32,004 nt of DNA from Clostridiales bacterium (lineage in GTDB: Bacteria; Bacillota; Clostridia; Christensenellales; Aristaeellaceae), in NCBI GenBank assembly GCA_015056395.1, contig SVGK01000005.1, positions 1 to 32,004 on the forward strand, written 5' to 3'. A program made the translations under genes and the position numbers. Position 1 is the stretch's first letter, and every line of letters starts with the position of its first letter. Below are positions 1 through 6,720 of the stretch, piece after piece. Below the pieces are notes generated by a model, which worked only from the letters and a program-made list of their open reading frames with translations, did no database searches and was not told the origin of the DNA.

Positions 1-73
1 ACCTGCGGCTCGAAGGCCGGTTCGTCCTGCAGGGCGACCTCCATGCAGAGGAACCGGCCTTCGAGCCGCAGGT
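1..73. repeat. Perfect 23-bp inverted repeat at the window edge
   Basis: Bases 1-23 are the exact reverse complement of bases 51-73, with a 27-base spacer. The repeat starts at the very first base of the window and lies inside a reading frame for a sensor protein. Perfect arms of this length inside coding sequence at a sequence end are typical of fold-back assembly or amplification artefacts, but a genuine palindrome cannot be excluded from sequence alone. Confidence 0.9.
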
Positions 74-750
74 CGCTGTCCTGCCCGTCCTTCGCCGCGG
101 CGTCCCAGAACACTTCGACGGTGTCACGGGGGTCTGCGTAGGTCTGGCGGAAGTCGTCCAGCATGCGCCGCTGGTTCACCTCGACGATACACATGGCCCG
201 CACACCGCCGTCCTCCATGTCGAGGAGATCCACGGCATATACCGCGCGGCTGGGGCTGATCTGCCATGCCCGGCTGTCGGGCAGCTCCGCGTCCGAAAGC
301 CACTGCGGCAGCGCCGCCACCACGCGCGACTGCGAGATCACGCAGTCGCGCGTGGTGGCGGCCCGTGCTCGGCAGATACAGGTAGGCCCCGTCCAGTATG
401 CCGTCATAGCGGTTGTACAGCGCGGACAGGCTGTCGCGCAGCTCCGTCTGCAGCGCGTAGCGGCGGTACCAGTCGATGTCGTCATACATGTTGACCAGCG
501 TCCTGAGCGTCGTGGAATTGAGCAGCCTGCGCTGTTCCATGTCGATGTCGTTCAGCGTCCCCTCCAGCGCGGCAAAGCCCGCCTCCAGGCGCTCGGTGCG
601 GTTCTGGCGCTGGAGCGCCGCGTTGCTGCGCAGGGCGGTCATGCGGAAGAAGGCGAAGAATAGGGTAGCGATCAGTATGATCAGCATGGAAGGCGCGACA
701 GTGCGCATGAGCATGTATCTGAGCACCCTTGAATCCGCTTTCTTCGACAT
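1..750 (-). CDS. Membrane sensor protein (YesM-like histidine kinase or membrane AraC-type), partial and frameshifted
   Basis: The start ATG at 750 follows a GAGGAGG ribosome binding site. Residues 1-16 are basic and residues 17-37 form one hydrophobic membrane helix. An extracytoplasmic segment follows, with a coiled-coil start and a YDDIDWYRRY-like region, as in the sensor part of YesM-type kinases or membrane-anchored AraC regulators. Up to about base 375 the protein reads well. After that this frame becomes Arg/Gly/Ala-rich and stops at 124. The frame shifted by one base reads on sensibly from about 347 to base 1 (motifs ISQSRVVAALPQWL, AVYAVDLLDMEDGGVRAMCI). The gene therefore carries a single-base frame change at or just before the hairpin at 313-362, and it is cut by the left edge. 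The catalytic or DNA-binding domain is not visible. It lies 81 bases after two GH32 genes, so it may sense or regulate sugar use, which is inference. Confidence 0.6.
313..362. repeat. Perfect 22-bp inverted repeat, 6-base loop, at a frameshift
   Basis: Bases 313-334 and 341-362 are perfect reverse complements separated by AGATCA. The structure lies where the sensor gene loses its reading frame. The first frame is sensible before it and the frame one base away is sensible after it. Confidence 0.9.
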
Positions 751-787
751 GGTCGCCCTCCTCTGCCGGCAGGCCGCCGGATACGAC

Positions 788-818
788 GCGGCACGGCTTA
801 TGAAAAGAACCGTGCCGC
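788..818. other. Intercistronic hairpin between GH32 and sensor gene
   Basis: GCGGCACGG at 788-796 pairs perfectly with CCGTGCCGC at 810-818 across a 13-base loop. It lies between the GH32 stop (832) and the sensor start (750) on the minus strand. No T-run follows it on the minus strand, so it looks more like an mRNA processing or stabilising hairpin, or a partial attenuator, than a full terminator. Confidence 0.55.
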
Positions 819-831
819 ATACTCTTGATCT

Positions 832-2253
832 TTATTTTGCGAACAGATGGATGTTTTCGAACCGGACCTTTCCCTCGGAGGCGAAGAGGCCCCAATGGCC
901 GCCCGTGATGTCGAACATGCGCGTCCCCATGGCGATGCGGCCGTCCAGGTAGACCTCCAGCACAGTGCCGTCCACGCAGACGTCTATGTGCACTTTCCTG
1001 CCCAGCTTGTGCTGCAGCGGGCGCTCCTGCTCCACCTCATAGGGGAACTTCTGGCCGCCGCGCTCCGTCATGCGCACGCCGGACTTGAACTCCAGCCGCT
1101 GGTTGAAGAGGTCCGCTATGGCGTAGTAGCCCACGGCGAAGCCCTCGTCCACGTGCAGCGCGACGCCGAACTGGGCGGTGTCCGCAAGCAGCTCCGCATC
1201 CATGGACAGGCGGCAGGTCCCGGCGATGTCGTTCAGAAGCAGCGCCGCATAGCCATAGGGCGTATCCGCGGTCCAGGCTTCGTCCGCATTGGTCCACGCG
1301 CCGGACAGGGGCCTGGCCGCCACGCTCTGTTCATCGCCGAAGGCCGCAAGCACCGTGTCCAAGGGCTTTACGTACAGCATGCCCCGCTCGTCCTGCCAGA
1401 GCTCGTGCACGATCAGGCTGCCGCCCCAGTCCCATGTGTTGCAGTCGAGCCCATCGTGCTGCTGCGGATCGAAGAAGTGCTGGTTGCACTCCCGCGTGGG
1501 GTTCCAGCCGTATATGAAGCGGCGCGTGCCGTCCGTGCCCGTCTTGGCGGCGTAGAACGCCCGGGTGTCGAACGTGTCGATCTCAGGCGTCAGCCAGGGG
1601 CCTTCCGGGCTGCGGCTCATGCGGTACAGCGTCTGGAACCTGTCGGCGTAGCAGGAGAACACCAGATAGTACCAGTCGCCCCACTTGAACATGTCCGGGC
1701 ACTCGAAGGCGCACTGCGCGTCCATGGGCGCGTACAGAGGCTGGCAGAACTCCCAGTGGTGCAGGTCGTCCGACTTGCACAGGCCCACGCAGGCGCGCCG
1801 CGTGGTCGGGCCTTGCTTCTGCGCCGCGAATATCATCCACCAGCGCTTCTCGTCCTCGTTCCAGAACACGAAGGGATCGCGGAAGTGGACGGGCGCGTAG
1901 ATGTCATCGTCCGAGCGGAAGCGGTCCTCCGGGATCTCACGCCAGGTGTCCAGATCCTCGCTGACGGCATGGTCTATGTAGTTGCGCTCCGGATCCTGCT
2001 GGAACGTGCAGAAGAACATGTGGTAGAGCCCGTCCACATTGATCACGGAACCCGTGCCGCCCACGATATGGGTGTCGTGCTCCTGAAAGTGCACGTGGTC
2101 CTTGGTGGACAGCATCACCCAGCTGTCGTGGTGATCGGCGTCGCGGTTGCCCCTGTAGTTGCGCAGGTAGAAGGGCTTGAACGTCCCGTCGTCGAAGAAG
2201 GGGATCACGTCGCCCAGCACGGCCCGTTCAGGCCTGTAGTAAACAGCCATCAT
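832..2253 (-). CDS. Glycoside hydrolase family 32 (beta-fructosidase-like), second of tandem pair
   Basis: This is a 473-residue intracellular enzyme with no signal peptide. It is expected to hydrolyse beta-fructosides such as sucrose, its phosphate, or fructo-oligosaccharides. The family's three acidic sites are visible. The nucleophile Asp is probably D15 in GDVIPFF, which replaces the usual NDPNG. The RDP motif is at 125-127, and the ECPD motif gives the acid/base E184. Residues ~330-473 form the C-terminal beta-sandwich. The ATG at 2253 overlaps the TGA of the upstream GH32 gene (ATGA). A second ATG at 2250 is 7 bases from the AAGGAGG sequence and could be the true start. The protein is closely parallel to its neighbour: the RDP and ECP motifs fall at identical residue numbers. 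This suggests tandem duplication followed by divergence. Substrate is not readable from sequence. Confidence 0.9.
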   Translation of the reverse strand: MMAVYYRPERAVLGDVIPFFDDGTFKPFYLRNYRGNRDADHHDSWVMLSTKDHVHFQEHDTHIVGGTGSVINVDGLYHMFFCTFQQDPERNYIDHAVSEDLDTWREIPEDRFRSDDDIYAPVHFRDPFVFWNEDEKRWWMIFAAQKQGPTTRRACVGLCKSDDLHHWEFCQPLYAPMDAQCAFECPDMFKWGDWYYLVFSCYADRFQTLYRMSRSPEGPWLTPEIDTFDTRAFYAAKTGTDGTRRFIYGWNPTRECNQHFFDPQQHDGLDCNTWDWGGSLIVHELWQDERGMLYVKPLDTVLAAFGDEQSVAARPLSGAWTNADEAWTADTPYGYAALLLNDIAGTCRLSMDAELLADTAQFGVALHVDEGFAVGYYAIADLFNQRLEFKSGVRMTERGGQKFPYEVEQERPLQHKLGRKVHIDVCVDGTVLEVYLDGRIAMGTRMFDITGGHWGLFASEGKVRFENIHLFAK

Positions 2254-3686
2254 CGTCCCTCCTTCGTAAACAGGCGGATGCTCGTGAATGAAGCGCCGCC
2301 GTCCGCCACGGCCAGGCCGAACTTGCGTCCGTGCAGGTCATAGGCGCGCGTGGACAGTGCGATCTCGTCGTTCACATACAGCACCATCACGCTGTGATCC
2401 ACATACAGCGCCACGTCGTAGCGCTTTCCGGGCGTGAGCGCCAGCGGGCGGGACAGCTCCACGTCCCACGGGAAGGTCCAGCCGCCCTGCTCGTGCATGC
2501 GCAGCGCGCTCTTGTACTCCACGCGCTCGCGCTTCGGGTCGAAGTAGAAGTAGTAGCCCCGGGCGAACTCGCCGTCCACCTGCACGGCCAGCGCCACGCG
2601 GTCCGTGCCGGGGCGGAACGTGAACGACATTTCGAAGCGGCACACCTCGGGCACGTCGTTCACGGTAATCAGGCTTGCATAGGACTGAGGGCTTTCGACC
2701 GAAGCGGTCCCGTCGCCCGCGTCCCAGGCTCCGTTCAGGGGCATCCACTTGAGCCGGTTCTCCACCGTCAAAGCCTCTTTGAGTGCGGGGATCGGGCGCA
2801 CGGCCAGCGTGCCGTCCTCATGCTGCCACACCTCGTGCACCACCATGCTGCCGCCCCAGTCGTAGGTTTTGTAGTCGTATCCCTCGTGGCGTGTATCCGG
2901 GTCGAAGCCCCAGGTGTTGCGCCCGCGGGTCGGGTCCCAGCCGTATATGTAGCGGCGCTCACCGTCGGTGCCGGTCTTGGCGGCGTAGAAGGCGCGCGCG
3001 TCGAATGCGTCGTTTACGGGGCGCAGCCACGGGCCCTGCAGGCTGCGGCTCATGCGGTAGACGGTCTGGAAGCGGTCGGTGAACTGGGAGAACACCAGGT
3101 ACCACCAGCCGTTCATGAAGAACAGGTCGGGGCACTCGTAGGCGGACATGCTCGCCTCGGGCGCGTAGAGCGGCCGGCAGCAGGTCCAGGCGTGCAGGTC
3201 GTCCGACTTGCAAAGCCCGACGCAGCCCCTGCGCAGCGTAGGCCCCTGCGCCTGCGCGCACACCAGCATCCACCAGCAGTGCTCCTCCTCGTTCCAGAAC
3301 ACGAAGGGATCGCGCCAGTCCGTGGGTAGGTACAGGCTCTCGTCGGGGCCGAAGGTCTCCTCCGGCAGGGGCGTCCAGTGCGCCAGATCGTCGCTGACGG
3401 CGTGGCAGATGTACTGCCGCTGCGGGTCGCGCCTGAACACGCAATAGAACATGTGGTACACGCCGTCCGATTTTAATACGCTGCCCGTGCCGCCGCGTAT
3501 GCCGGTGGGCGTCTCCGAGAGTATGTGCAGGTTGTCCTGGGTGGTCAGCATGTGCCAGCCGTCGGTGCGGTCGGCGCCAAAGTAGTCGTTCCAGTTCTTC
3601 AGATAGAAGGGCTTGAACACGCCCTCGTCAAAGAACGGTATCACATCGCCTACCCGCGCGTGCTGCGGGGTGTAGAACAGGTCCAT
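2250..3686 (-). CDS. Glycoside hydrolase family 32 (beta-fructosidase-like), first of tandem pair
   Basis: This is a 478-residue GH32 enzyme without a signal peptide, so it is cytoplasmic. The likely nucleophile is D14 in GDVIPFF, RDP is at 125-127, and the acid/base E184 is in YECPD. A five-bladed propeller should span about residues 10-320, with a beta-sandwich after it. An in-frame ATG exists at 3707, but the AAGGAGG box lies between it and the ATG at 3686 with 7-base spacing, so 3686 is the start. It is the first gene of an operon with the downstream GH32 gene, which overlaps it by 4 bases, and probably the sensor gene. The WMNDPNG box of classical invertases is absent, so this belongs to a divergent GH32 branch. 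An intracellular fructan-oligosaccharide role is inferred. Confidence 0.9.
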   Translation of the reverse strand: MDLFYTPQHARVGDVIPFFDEGVFKPFYLKNWNDYFGADRTDGWHMLTTQDNLHILSETPTGIRGGTGSVLKSDGVYHMFYCVFRRDPQRQYICHAVSDDLAHWTPLPEETFGPDESLYLPTDWRDPFVFWNEEEHCWWMLVCAQAQGPTLRRGCVGLCKSDDLHAWTCCRPLYAPEASMSAYECPDLFFMNGWWYLVFSQFTDRFQTVYRMSRSLQGPWLRPVNDAFDARAFYAAKTGTDGERRYIYGWDPTRGRNTWGFDPDTRHEGYDYKTYDWGGSMVVHEVWQHEDGTLAVRPIPALKEALTVENRLKWMPLNGAWDAGDGTASVESPQSYASLITVNDVPEVCRFEMSFTFRPGTDRVALAVQVDGEFARGYYFYFDPKRERVEYKSALRMHEQGGWTFPWDVELSRPLALTPGKRYDVALYVDHSVMVLYVNDEIALSTRAYDLHGRKFGLAVADGGASFTSIRLFTKEGR

Positions 3687-3709
3687 AGGGCATCCTCCTT
3701 CCTGCATCC

Positions 3710-3715
3710 ATTATA
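3710..3715 (-). promoter_or_regulatory. -10 box upstream of the GH32 operon
   Basis: TATAAT on the minus strand at 3715-3710 lies 24 bases before the GH32 start at 3686, leaving a very short leader that contains the AAGGAGG site. The matching -35 position (about 3733-3738, ATGTTT) is poor, so the promoter may need an activator. Confidence 0.5.
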
Positions 3716-3809
3716 TAACACGCGGGACAAAAAAACATGCAAAAATACGGATAATGATGGTCTTTTTCTGACCAACGCATGCCTTCGGCTTAAGCGCATG
3801 GTACGGCGA

Positions 3810-3857
3810 AGCCCAAAAACACAAAGGCAGCGAGGAACAAGTCCTTCGCTGCCTTTG
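3810..3857 (-). terminator. Rho-independent terminator of infC-rpmI-rplT
   Basis: The arm AAAGGCAGCGA at 3823-3833 pairs with TCGCTGCCTTT at 3846-3856. On the minus strand the stem is followed by TGTTTTTG. It lies immediately downstream of the rplT stop at 3867. Confidence 0.85.
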
Positions 3858-3866
3858 CGTTTTTGA

Positions 3867-4223
3867 TCACTTCAGCGCTTCCTTCGCCTTTTCGGCCAGC
3901 GCGGTGAACGCCTCGGGGCTGGAGATGGCCAGCTCGGAGAGCATCTTGCGGTTGATGTCCACGCCCGCGACCTTCAGGCCGTTCATCAGGCGGGAATAGC
4001 TCAGGCCGTTCATGCGGGCTGCCGCGTTGATGCGGGCGATCCACAGGCGACGGAAGTCGCGCTTCTTCTGCTTGCGGCCGATGTAGGCGTAACGCAGGGA
4101 ACGGCGAACCTGTTCGCTGGCTGCGCGATACTGCTTGCTCTTGGCGCCAAAGTAGCCCTTCGCAAGCCTCATTACCTTGCGCTTTTTCTTCTGCGCATTG
4201 ACTGCACGCTTAACTCTTGCCAT
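3867..4223 (-). CDS. rplT: 50S ribosomal protein L20
   Basis: This 118-residue basic protein has the usual L20 length and sequence ([20 protein letters not shown] at the start, then the [12 protein letters not shown] region and the [15 protein letters not shown] core). It binds 23S rRNA early in large-subunit assembly and, in Bacillota, also binds the leader of its own operon to repress it. The ATG at 4223 follows AAGGAGG by 9 bases. It is the last gene of infC-rpmI-rplT, 15 bases after rpmI, and a terminator follows. Confidence 0.98.
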   Translation of the reverse strand: MARVKRAVNAQKKKRKVMRLAKGYFGAKSKQYRAASEQVRRSLRYAYIGRKQKKRDFRRLWIARINAAARMNGLSYSRLMNGLKVAGVDINRKMLSELAISSPEAFTALAEKAKEALK

Positions 4224-4238
4224 TCTTGATTCGCCTCC

Positions 4239-4436
4239 TTACTTGTACGGGATCAGTTTCTTCATAGTCCTGCCTTCGGTGGTGGTCAGATAGGCCGCCT
4301 TGCGAAGGTTACGGGTACGCTTGGTGGGCTTCTTGGTCAGAATATGACGCTTGAACGCCTGCGCGCGCTTGACCTTGCCGCTCTTGGTCAGGTTGAAGCG
4401 CTTAGCGGCTCCCTTATGGGTCTTCTGTTTGGGCAT
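4239..4436 (-). CDS. rpmI: 50S ribosomal protein L35
   Basis: This is a 65-residue, strongly basic protein with the L35 signature ([20 protein letters not shown], then [13 protein letters not shown]). It is a small globular component of the large ribosomal subunit. The ATG at 4436 is preceded by AAGGAGG. It sits between infC and rplT in the conserved order and is presumably translationally linked to them. Confidence 0.98.
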   Translation of the reverse strand: MPKQKTHKGAAKRFNLTKSGKVKRAQAFKRHILTKKPTKRTRNLRKAAYLTTTEGRTMKKLIPYK

Positions 4437-4471
4437 GTCTCTTCCTCCTTTTTGACGATAGACGATAGACT

Positions 4472-4984
4472 TCAGTTCGCATCCTTGGGACTGACGATCA
4501 TCGACATGTTGCGTCCCTCGATGGCCGGGGGCTTGTCGATCTTGCCGTAATCCTTGATCCTCTCCGCGAAATCTGTCATGACCTGGCGGCCGATCTCCGA
4601 ATGCGTGATCTGCCTTCCACGGAAGCGAATCGTTGCCTTTACCTTGTTGCCCTCCTTGAGGAACTTGATGGCGTTCTTGACCTTGACGTCGACGTCGTGA
4701 TCCTCAATGGTGGCGGAAAGGCGCACCTCTTTGATGTTGATGACCTTCTGATTCTTGCGGAATTCGCGCTCTTTCTTGGACTGCTCGAAGCGGTACTTCC
4801 CGTAGTCCATGATCTTGCACACCGGCGGCACCGCTTTGGGCACGATCTTGACTAAGTCAAGGTTCAGCTCCTCGGCCTTTTCCAGCGCCTGCCTCGTGGG
4901 CATGATGCCCAGCTGCTCGCCGTTCTGATCGACGACGCGCACTTCGCGGTCGCGGATCTCCTCGTTGATCATGAGATCGTTTAT
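4472..4984 (-). CDS. infC: Translation initiation factor IF-3, probable ATA start
   Basis: IF-3 binds the 30S subunit and checks the start codon. The N-domain ([21 protein letters not shown]) runs to about residue 75, followed by the Lys-rich linker and the C-domain ([16 protein letters not shown]). The first ATG, at 4972, is 21 bases from GGAGG (4998-4994), which is too far for normal initiation. In frame upstream, ATA at 4984 lies 9 bases from GGAGG and adds ITIND-L-like residues (ATA-AAC-GAT-CTC before the ATG) that fit the usual IF-3 N-terminus. Non-AUG infC starts are known (AUU in E. coli) and make IF-3 autoregulated. The ATA choice is therefore an inference from spacing and family practice. 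The conservative ATG model is 4472-4972, 166 residues. Confidence 0.9.
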   Translation of the reverse strand: MNDLMINEEIRDREVRVVDQNGEQLGIMPTRQALEKAEELNLDLVKIVPKAVPPVCKIMDYGKYRFEQSKKEREFRKNQKVINIKEVRLSATIEDHDVDVKVKNAIKFLKEGNKVKATIRFRGRQITHSEIGRQVMTDFAERIKDYGKIDKPPAIEGRNMSMIVSPKDAN

Positions 4985-5117
4985 TGTGATGCACCTCCTG
5001 CATTGATCCCCTTATAAAATAAAGAGCAGCGCAAAAACGCACTGCCCCCGATGGATATCGTTCCAAGAGACCGTTGCAACTTTCGACGCAAGGTGAGAAG
5101 TGTGCGCTTCTGCTTCA
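4985..5117 (-). ncRNA. infC operon leader with intrinsic attenuator (L20-leader-like)
   Basis: About 130 bases of untranslated leader separate the promoter from infC. The 5' part has a GAAG-CTTC hairpin followed by TCACCTTGCG and a TTGC-GCAA stem. Further down, the arms at 5026-5032 and 5039-5045 form a 7-bp stem (one G-U pair) with an A/T loop, followed on the minus strand by TCTTTATTTT. That is a rho-independent terminator placed before infC. In Bacillus subtilis the same operon is controlled by L20-dependent premature termination in its leader. The position and the terminator fit that model. Assignment to the L20-leader family is from memory of its features. Confidence 0.7.
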
Positions 5118-5123
5118 AAAGAT

Positions 5124-5152
5124 ATTATAGCCCGTGCAGGGCCGATTTGCAA
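5124..5152 (-). promoter_or_regulatory. Promoter of infC-rpmI-rplT
   Basis: TTGCAA at 5152-5147, a spacer of 17 bases, then TATAAT at 5129-5124 on the minus strand. The start of transcription is expected near 5117. Confidence 0.85.
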
Positions 5153-5262
5153 GGGAAGGTTCTGTTAAACATCGTTGGGACACGGTGATGGGGCCTTTGT
5201 GACTCAAGGCAGAATTGAGACGATTGTTTACCCAACTTTATCATCCTATCCACGGGAAACAC

Positions 5263-5291
5263 TTGCAATTTGGTGTCTTCCGTGGTAAAAT
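5263..5291 (+). promoter_or_regulatory. Promoter of rpsT
   Basis: TTGCAA at 5263-5268, 17 bases, TAAAAT at 5286-5291. Transcription would start near 5298, giving a leader of about 28 bases before the TTG start of rpsT. Confidence 0.8.
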
Positions 5292-5325
5292 ACACCTTGT
5301 CAATTTGCGTGGGGAGGTGAATACA

Positions 5326-5586
5326 TTGCCGAATATCAAGTCTGCCGTGAAGCGCGTCAAGGTGTCCGAGAAGAAGAACCTGCGCAACCGGATGATCAAG
5401 TCTGCGATGAAGACTCAGGTCAAGAAGTTTGATTCCGCCGTAGCCGCGAACCAGGCCGATGTCAAGCTGCTCAGCGTGACGCAGGGTGTGGTTGACAAGG
5501 CTGCCGCGAAGGGCGTTATCCATAAGAATGCCGCGAACCGCAAAAAGGCTCGCCTGGCGAAGCGCCTGAACAAGGCCGCGCAGTAA
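5326..5586 (+). CDS. rpsT: 30S ribosomal protein S20, TTG start
   Basis: This 86-residue, Lys/Ala-rich helical protein of the small subunit has the S20 pattern (PNIKSAVKRVKVSEKKNLRN, then IHKNAANRKKARLAKRLN near the end). The start is TTG at 5326, 7 bases after GGGGAGGTG. The open frame extends upstream to 5215, but that part overlaps the promoter and does not resemble S20. E. coli rpsT also starts with UUG and is autoregulated, so the weak start codon is probably functional. The gene is monocistronic with its own promoter and terminator, divergent from infC. Confidence 0.96.
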   Translation: MPNIKSAVKRVKVSEKKNLRNRMIKSAMKTQVKKFDSAVAANQADVKLLSVTQGVVDKAAAKGVIHKNAANRKKARLAKRLNKAAQ

Positions 5587-5606
5587 CGCGCCAAATCATC
5601 AAACGG

Positions 5607-5633
5607 GGGACGCTGAAAAGGCGTTCCTTTTTT
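5607..5633 (+). terminator. Terminator of rpsT
   Basis: GGGACGC at 5607-5613 pairs with GCGTTCC at 5621-5627 (one G-U), followed by TTTTTT at 5628-5633. It lies 21 bases after the rpsT stop, and its T-run abuts the next promoter. Confidence 0.85.
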
Positions 5634-5634
5634 G

Positions 5635-5663
5635 TTGCATAAACGGCACAAAAGTGTTATAAT
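5635..5663 (+). promoter_or_regulatory. Promoter of the 24-residue-repeat protein
   Basis: TTGCAT at 5635-5640, 17 bases, TATAAT at 5658-5663. It begins directly after the rpsT terminator T-run, so the following gene is independently transcribed. Confidence 0.85.
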
Positions 5664-5717
5664 GGTTGGGAAAGCGGCCGTGGCGGCCGTGACCTGACGA
5701 TGAAAGGAGAACGTGTT

Positions 5718-6098
5718 ATGGGTATCGGAGACGATCTGGACAGGGTGGAGGAGAACATCGAGGCCAAGACGAAGGAGGTCCTGGACAAGACCGATGTCGA
5801 CGAGAAGTTCGCCGAGGGCGTCAAGACCCTGAAGGAGAAGGCGCAGGAGGTCCTGGACAAGACCGACGTCGACGAGAAGATCGCCGAGGGCCTGAAGGGC
5901 CTGAAGGAGAAGGCACAGGAGGTCCTTGACAAGACCGACGTCGACGAGAAGATCGCCGAGGGCGTCAAGAGCCTGAAGGAAAGGGCCCAGGAGGCGCTTG
6001 ACAAGACCGACGTCGACGACAAGATCATCGAAGGCGCCAGGAGCATCAAGGAAAAGGTCAGCGCCCTGTTCAACAACAAGGACGAAAAGTCCGTCTGA
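5718..6098 (+). CDS. Small charged protein of four 24-residue tandem repeats, function unknown
   Basis: This is a 126-residue acidic/basic helical protein with no signal peptide and no Cys. After a 19-residue head come four repeats of the pattern EVLDKTDVDEKIAEGVKSLK-EKAQ at residues 20-43, 44-67, 68-91 and 92-115, then a short tail SALFNNKDEKSV. The spacing of hydrophobic residues suggests amphipathic helices, as in LEA-like or surface-coating stress proteins, but no family is assigned. The ATG at 5718 is chosen over that at 5700 because AAAGGAG lies between them, 8 bases before 5718. It has a near-consensus promoter and its own terminator, implying a single-gene and possibly abundant transcript. 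Confidence 0.85.
   Translation: MGIGDDLDRVEENIEAKTKEVLDKTDVDEKFAEGVKTLKEKAQEVLDKTDVDEKIAEGLKGLKEKAQEVLDKTDVDEKIAEGVKSLKERAQEALDKTDVDDKIIEGARSIKEKVSALFNNKDEKSV
5775..6062 (+). repeat. Four 72-bp in-frame tandem repeats
   Basis: The units at 5775-5846, 5847-5918, 5919-5990 and 5991-6062 are highly similar at DNA level. Each encodes a 24-residue helix unit. Units 1-3 share GAGGTCCT-GACAAGACCGA near-identically, and the last unit is the most diverged. Confidence 0.93.
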
Positions 6099-6111
6099 TC
6101 CAGGTTTCAGA

Positions 6112-6148
6112 GAAGGCCCCGGCACGCATGCGCTGGGGCCTTCATTTT
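6112..6148 (+). terminator. Hairpin terminator after the repeat protein
   Basis: A 12-bp stem pairs 6112-6123 with 6132-6143 (one G-U), with an 8-base loop, followed by ATTTTC. It lies between two convergent genes and probably stops transcripts from both sides, though the minus side lacks a T-run. Confidence 0.75.
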
Positions 6149-6609
6149 CAGAACCTGTCGCGTTCCGATCCTAAGAATATCGTCTCGCCATAGTCGATCA
6201 GTGCGAATATGTTGTCGCGTATCGCGCGCGGGAACAGGTTCGCCACGCGCACGGCGTTCACGTCCAGCCATTCCATGCCCAGCTGGAACTTGTCCGTTTC
6301 CGTGGGCTCCTTGCGGGGCACGTCGTCCAGCTTGCACAGGAACACGAAGTAGATCTTGTGGTTCATGCCGTCATCCCGGCCGGAGGAGACGCGCTCGTAC
6401 AGCCCGGACAGGCGTATGGGGGAGACCGTGTATCCGGTCTCTTCAAGCAGCTCGCGCCGCACGGTCTCGGTGAGCAGCTCGCCGTTGTGCTGGCCGCCGC
6501 CGGGCAAAGCGAAGTATTCGCCGTAGCGGGAGATGCAGCGGTTCAAAAGTATCTTGTTCTCGTGCAGTACGATGGCCTTGGCGGAATTGCGAGCGGACAC
6601 TTGTTTCAT
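6148..6609 (-). CDS. Nudix hydrolase
   Basis: This is a 153-residue cytoplasmic enzyme of the Nudix family, which cleaves nucleoside diphosphates linked to another group. The Nudix box GX5EX7REUXEEXGU is complete (GGQHNGE, then LLTETVR, then RELLEETGY). The three catalytic glutamates are present. The frame is open upstream to 6672, but ATG 6609 (MKQVSARNSAK) is preceded by AAGGAG with 6-base spacing and lies downstream of a clear promoter. The substrate cannot be told from the sequence. It faces the repeat-protein gene convergently. Confidence 0.92.
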   Translation of the reverse strand: MKQVSARNSAKAIVLHENKILLNRCISRYGEYFALPGGGQHNGELLTETVRRELLEETGYTVSPIRLSGLYERVSSGRDDGMNHKIYFVFLCKLDDVPRKEPTETDKFQLGMEWLDVNAVRVANLFPRAIRDNIFALIDYGETIFLGSERDRF

Positions 6610-6643
6610 CACGCTCCTTGCAGCTTGGGATAAATCTTTAATT

Positions 6644-6672
6644 ATTATACTCCTTTTCGCGCAAAATGACAA
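6644..6672 (-). promoter_or_regulatory. Promoter of the Nudix gene
   Basis: TTGTCA at 6672-6667, 17 bases, TATAAT at 6649-6644 on the minus strand, 35 bases before the start at 6609. Confidence 0.85.
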
Positions 6673-6720
6673 GGCAGGAAAAGTGAAGGTTCTGGATATT
6701 GTTGGCCGGTGCGGCCCCGC

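Noticed and set aside
847-2343. Long plus-strand open frame opposite the GH32 genes
   Set aside because: It is an antisense mirror of a clear GH32 gene, rich in Arg/Val/His/Ala with no family features. High GC keeps the opposite strand open. The same reason removes 2331-3329 (+), 6709-8016 (+), 9974-11392 (-), 14258-15316 (+), 23033-24205 (-), 23568-25142 (-), 25754-26851 (-) and 27088-28590 (+).
5215-5325. N-terminal extension of the S20 frame to 5215
   Set aside because: It overlaps the rpsT promoter and does not match S20. The TTG at 5326 with GGGGAGGTG upstream gives the expected protein.
5775-6062. Four regular ~72-bp repeats as a possible CRISPR or non-coding array
   Set aside because: There are no spacers, the repeats are contiguous and in frame, and they encode a 24-residue unit inside a gene with promoter, ribosome binding site and terminator.
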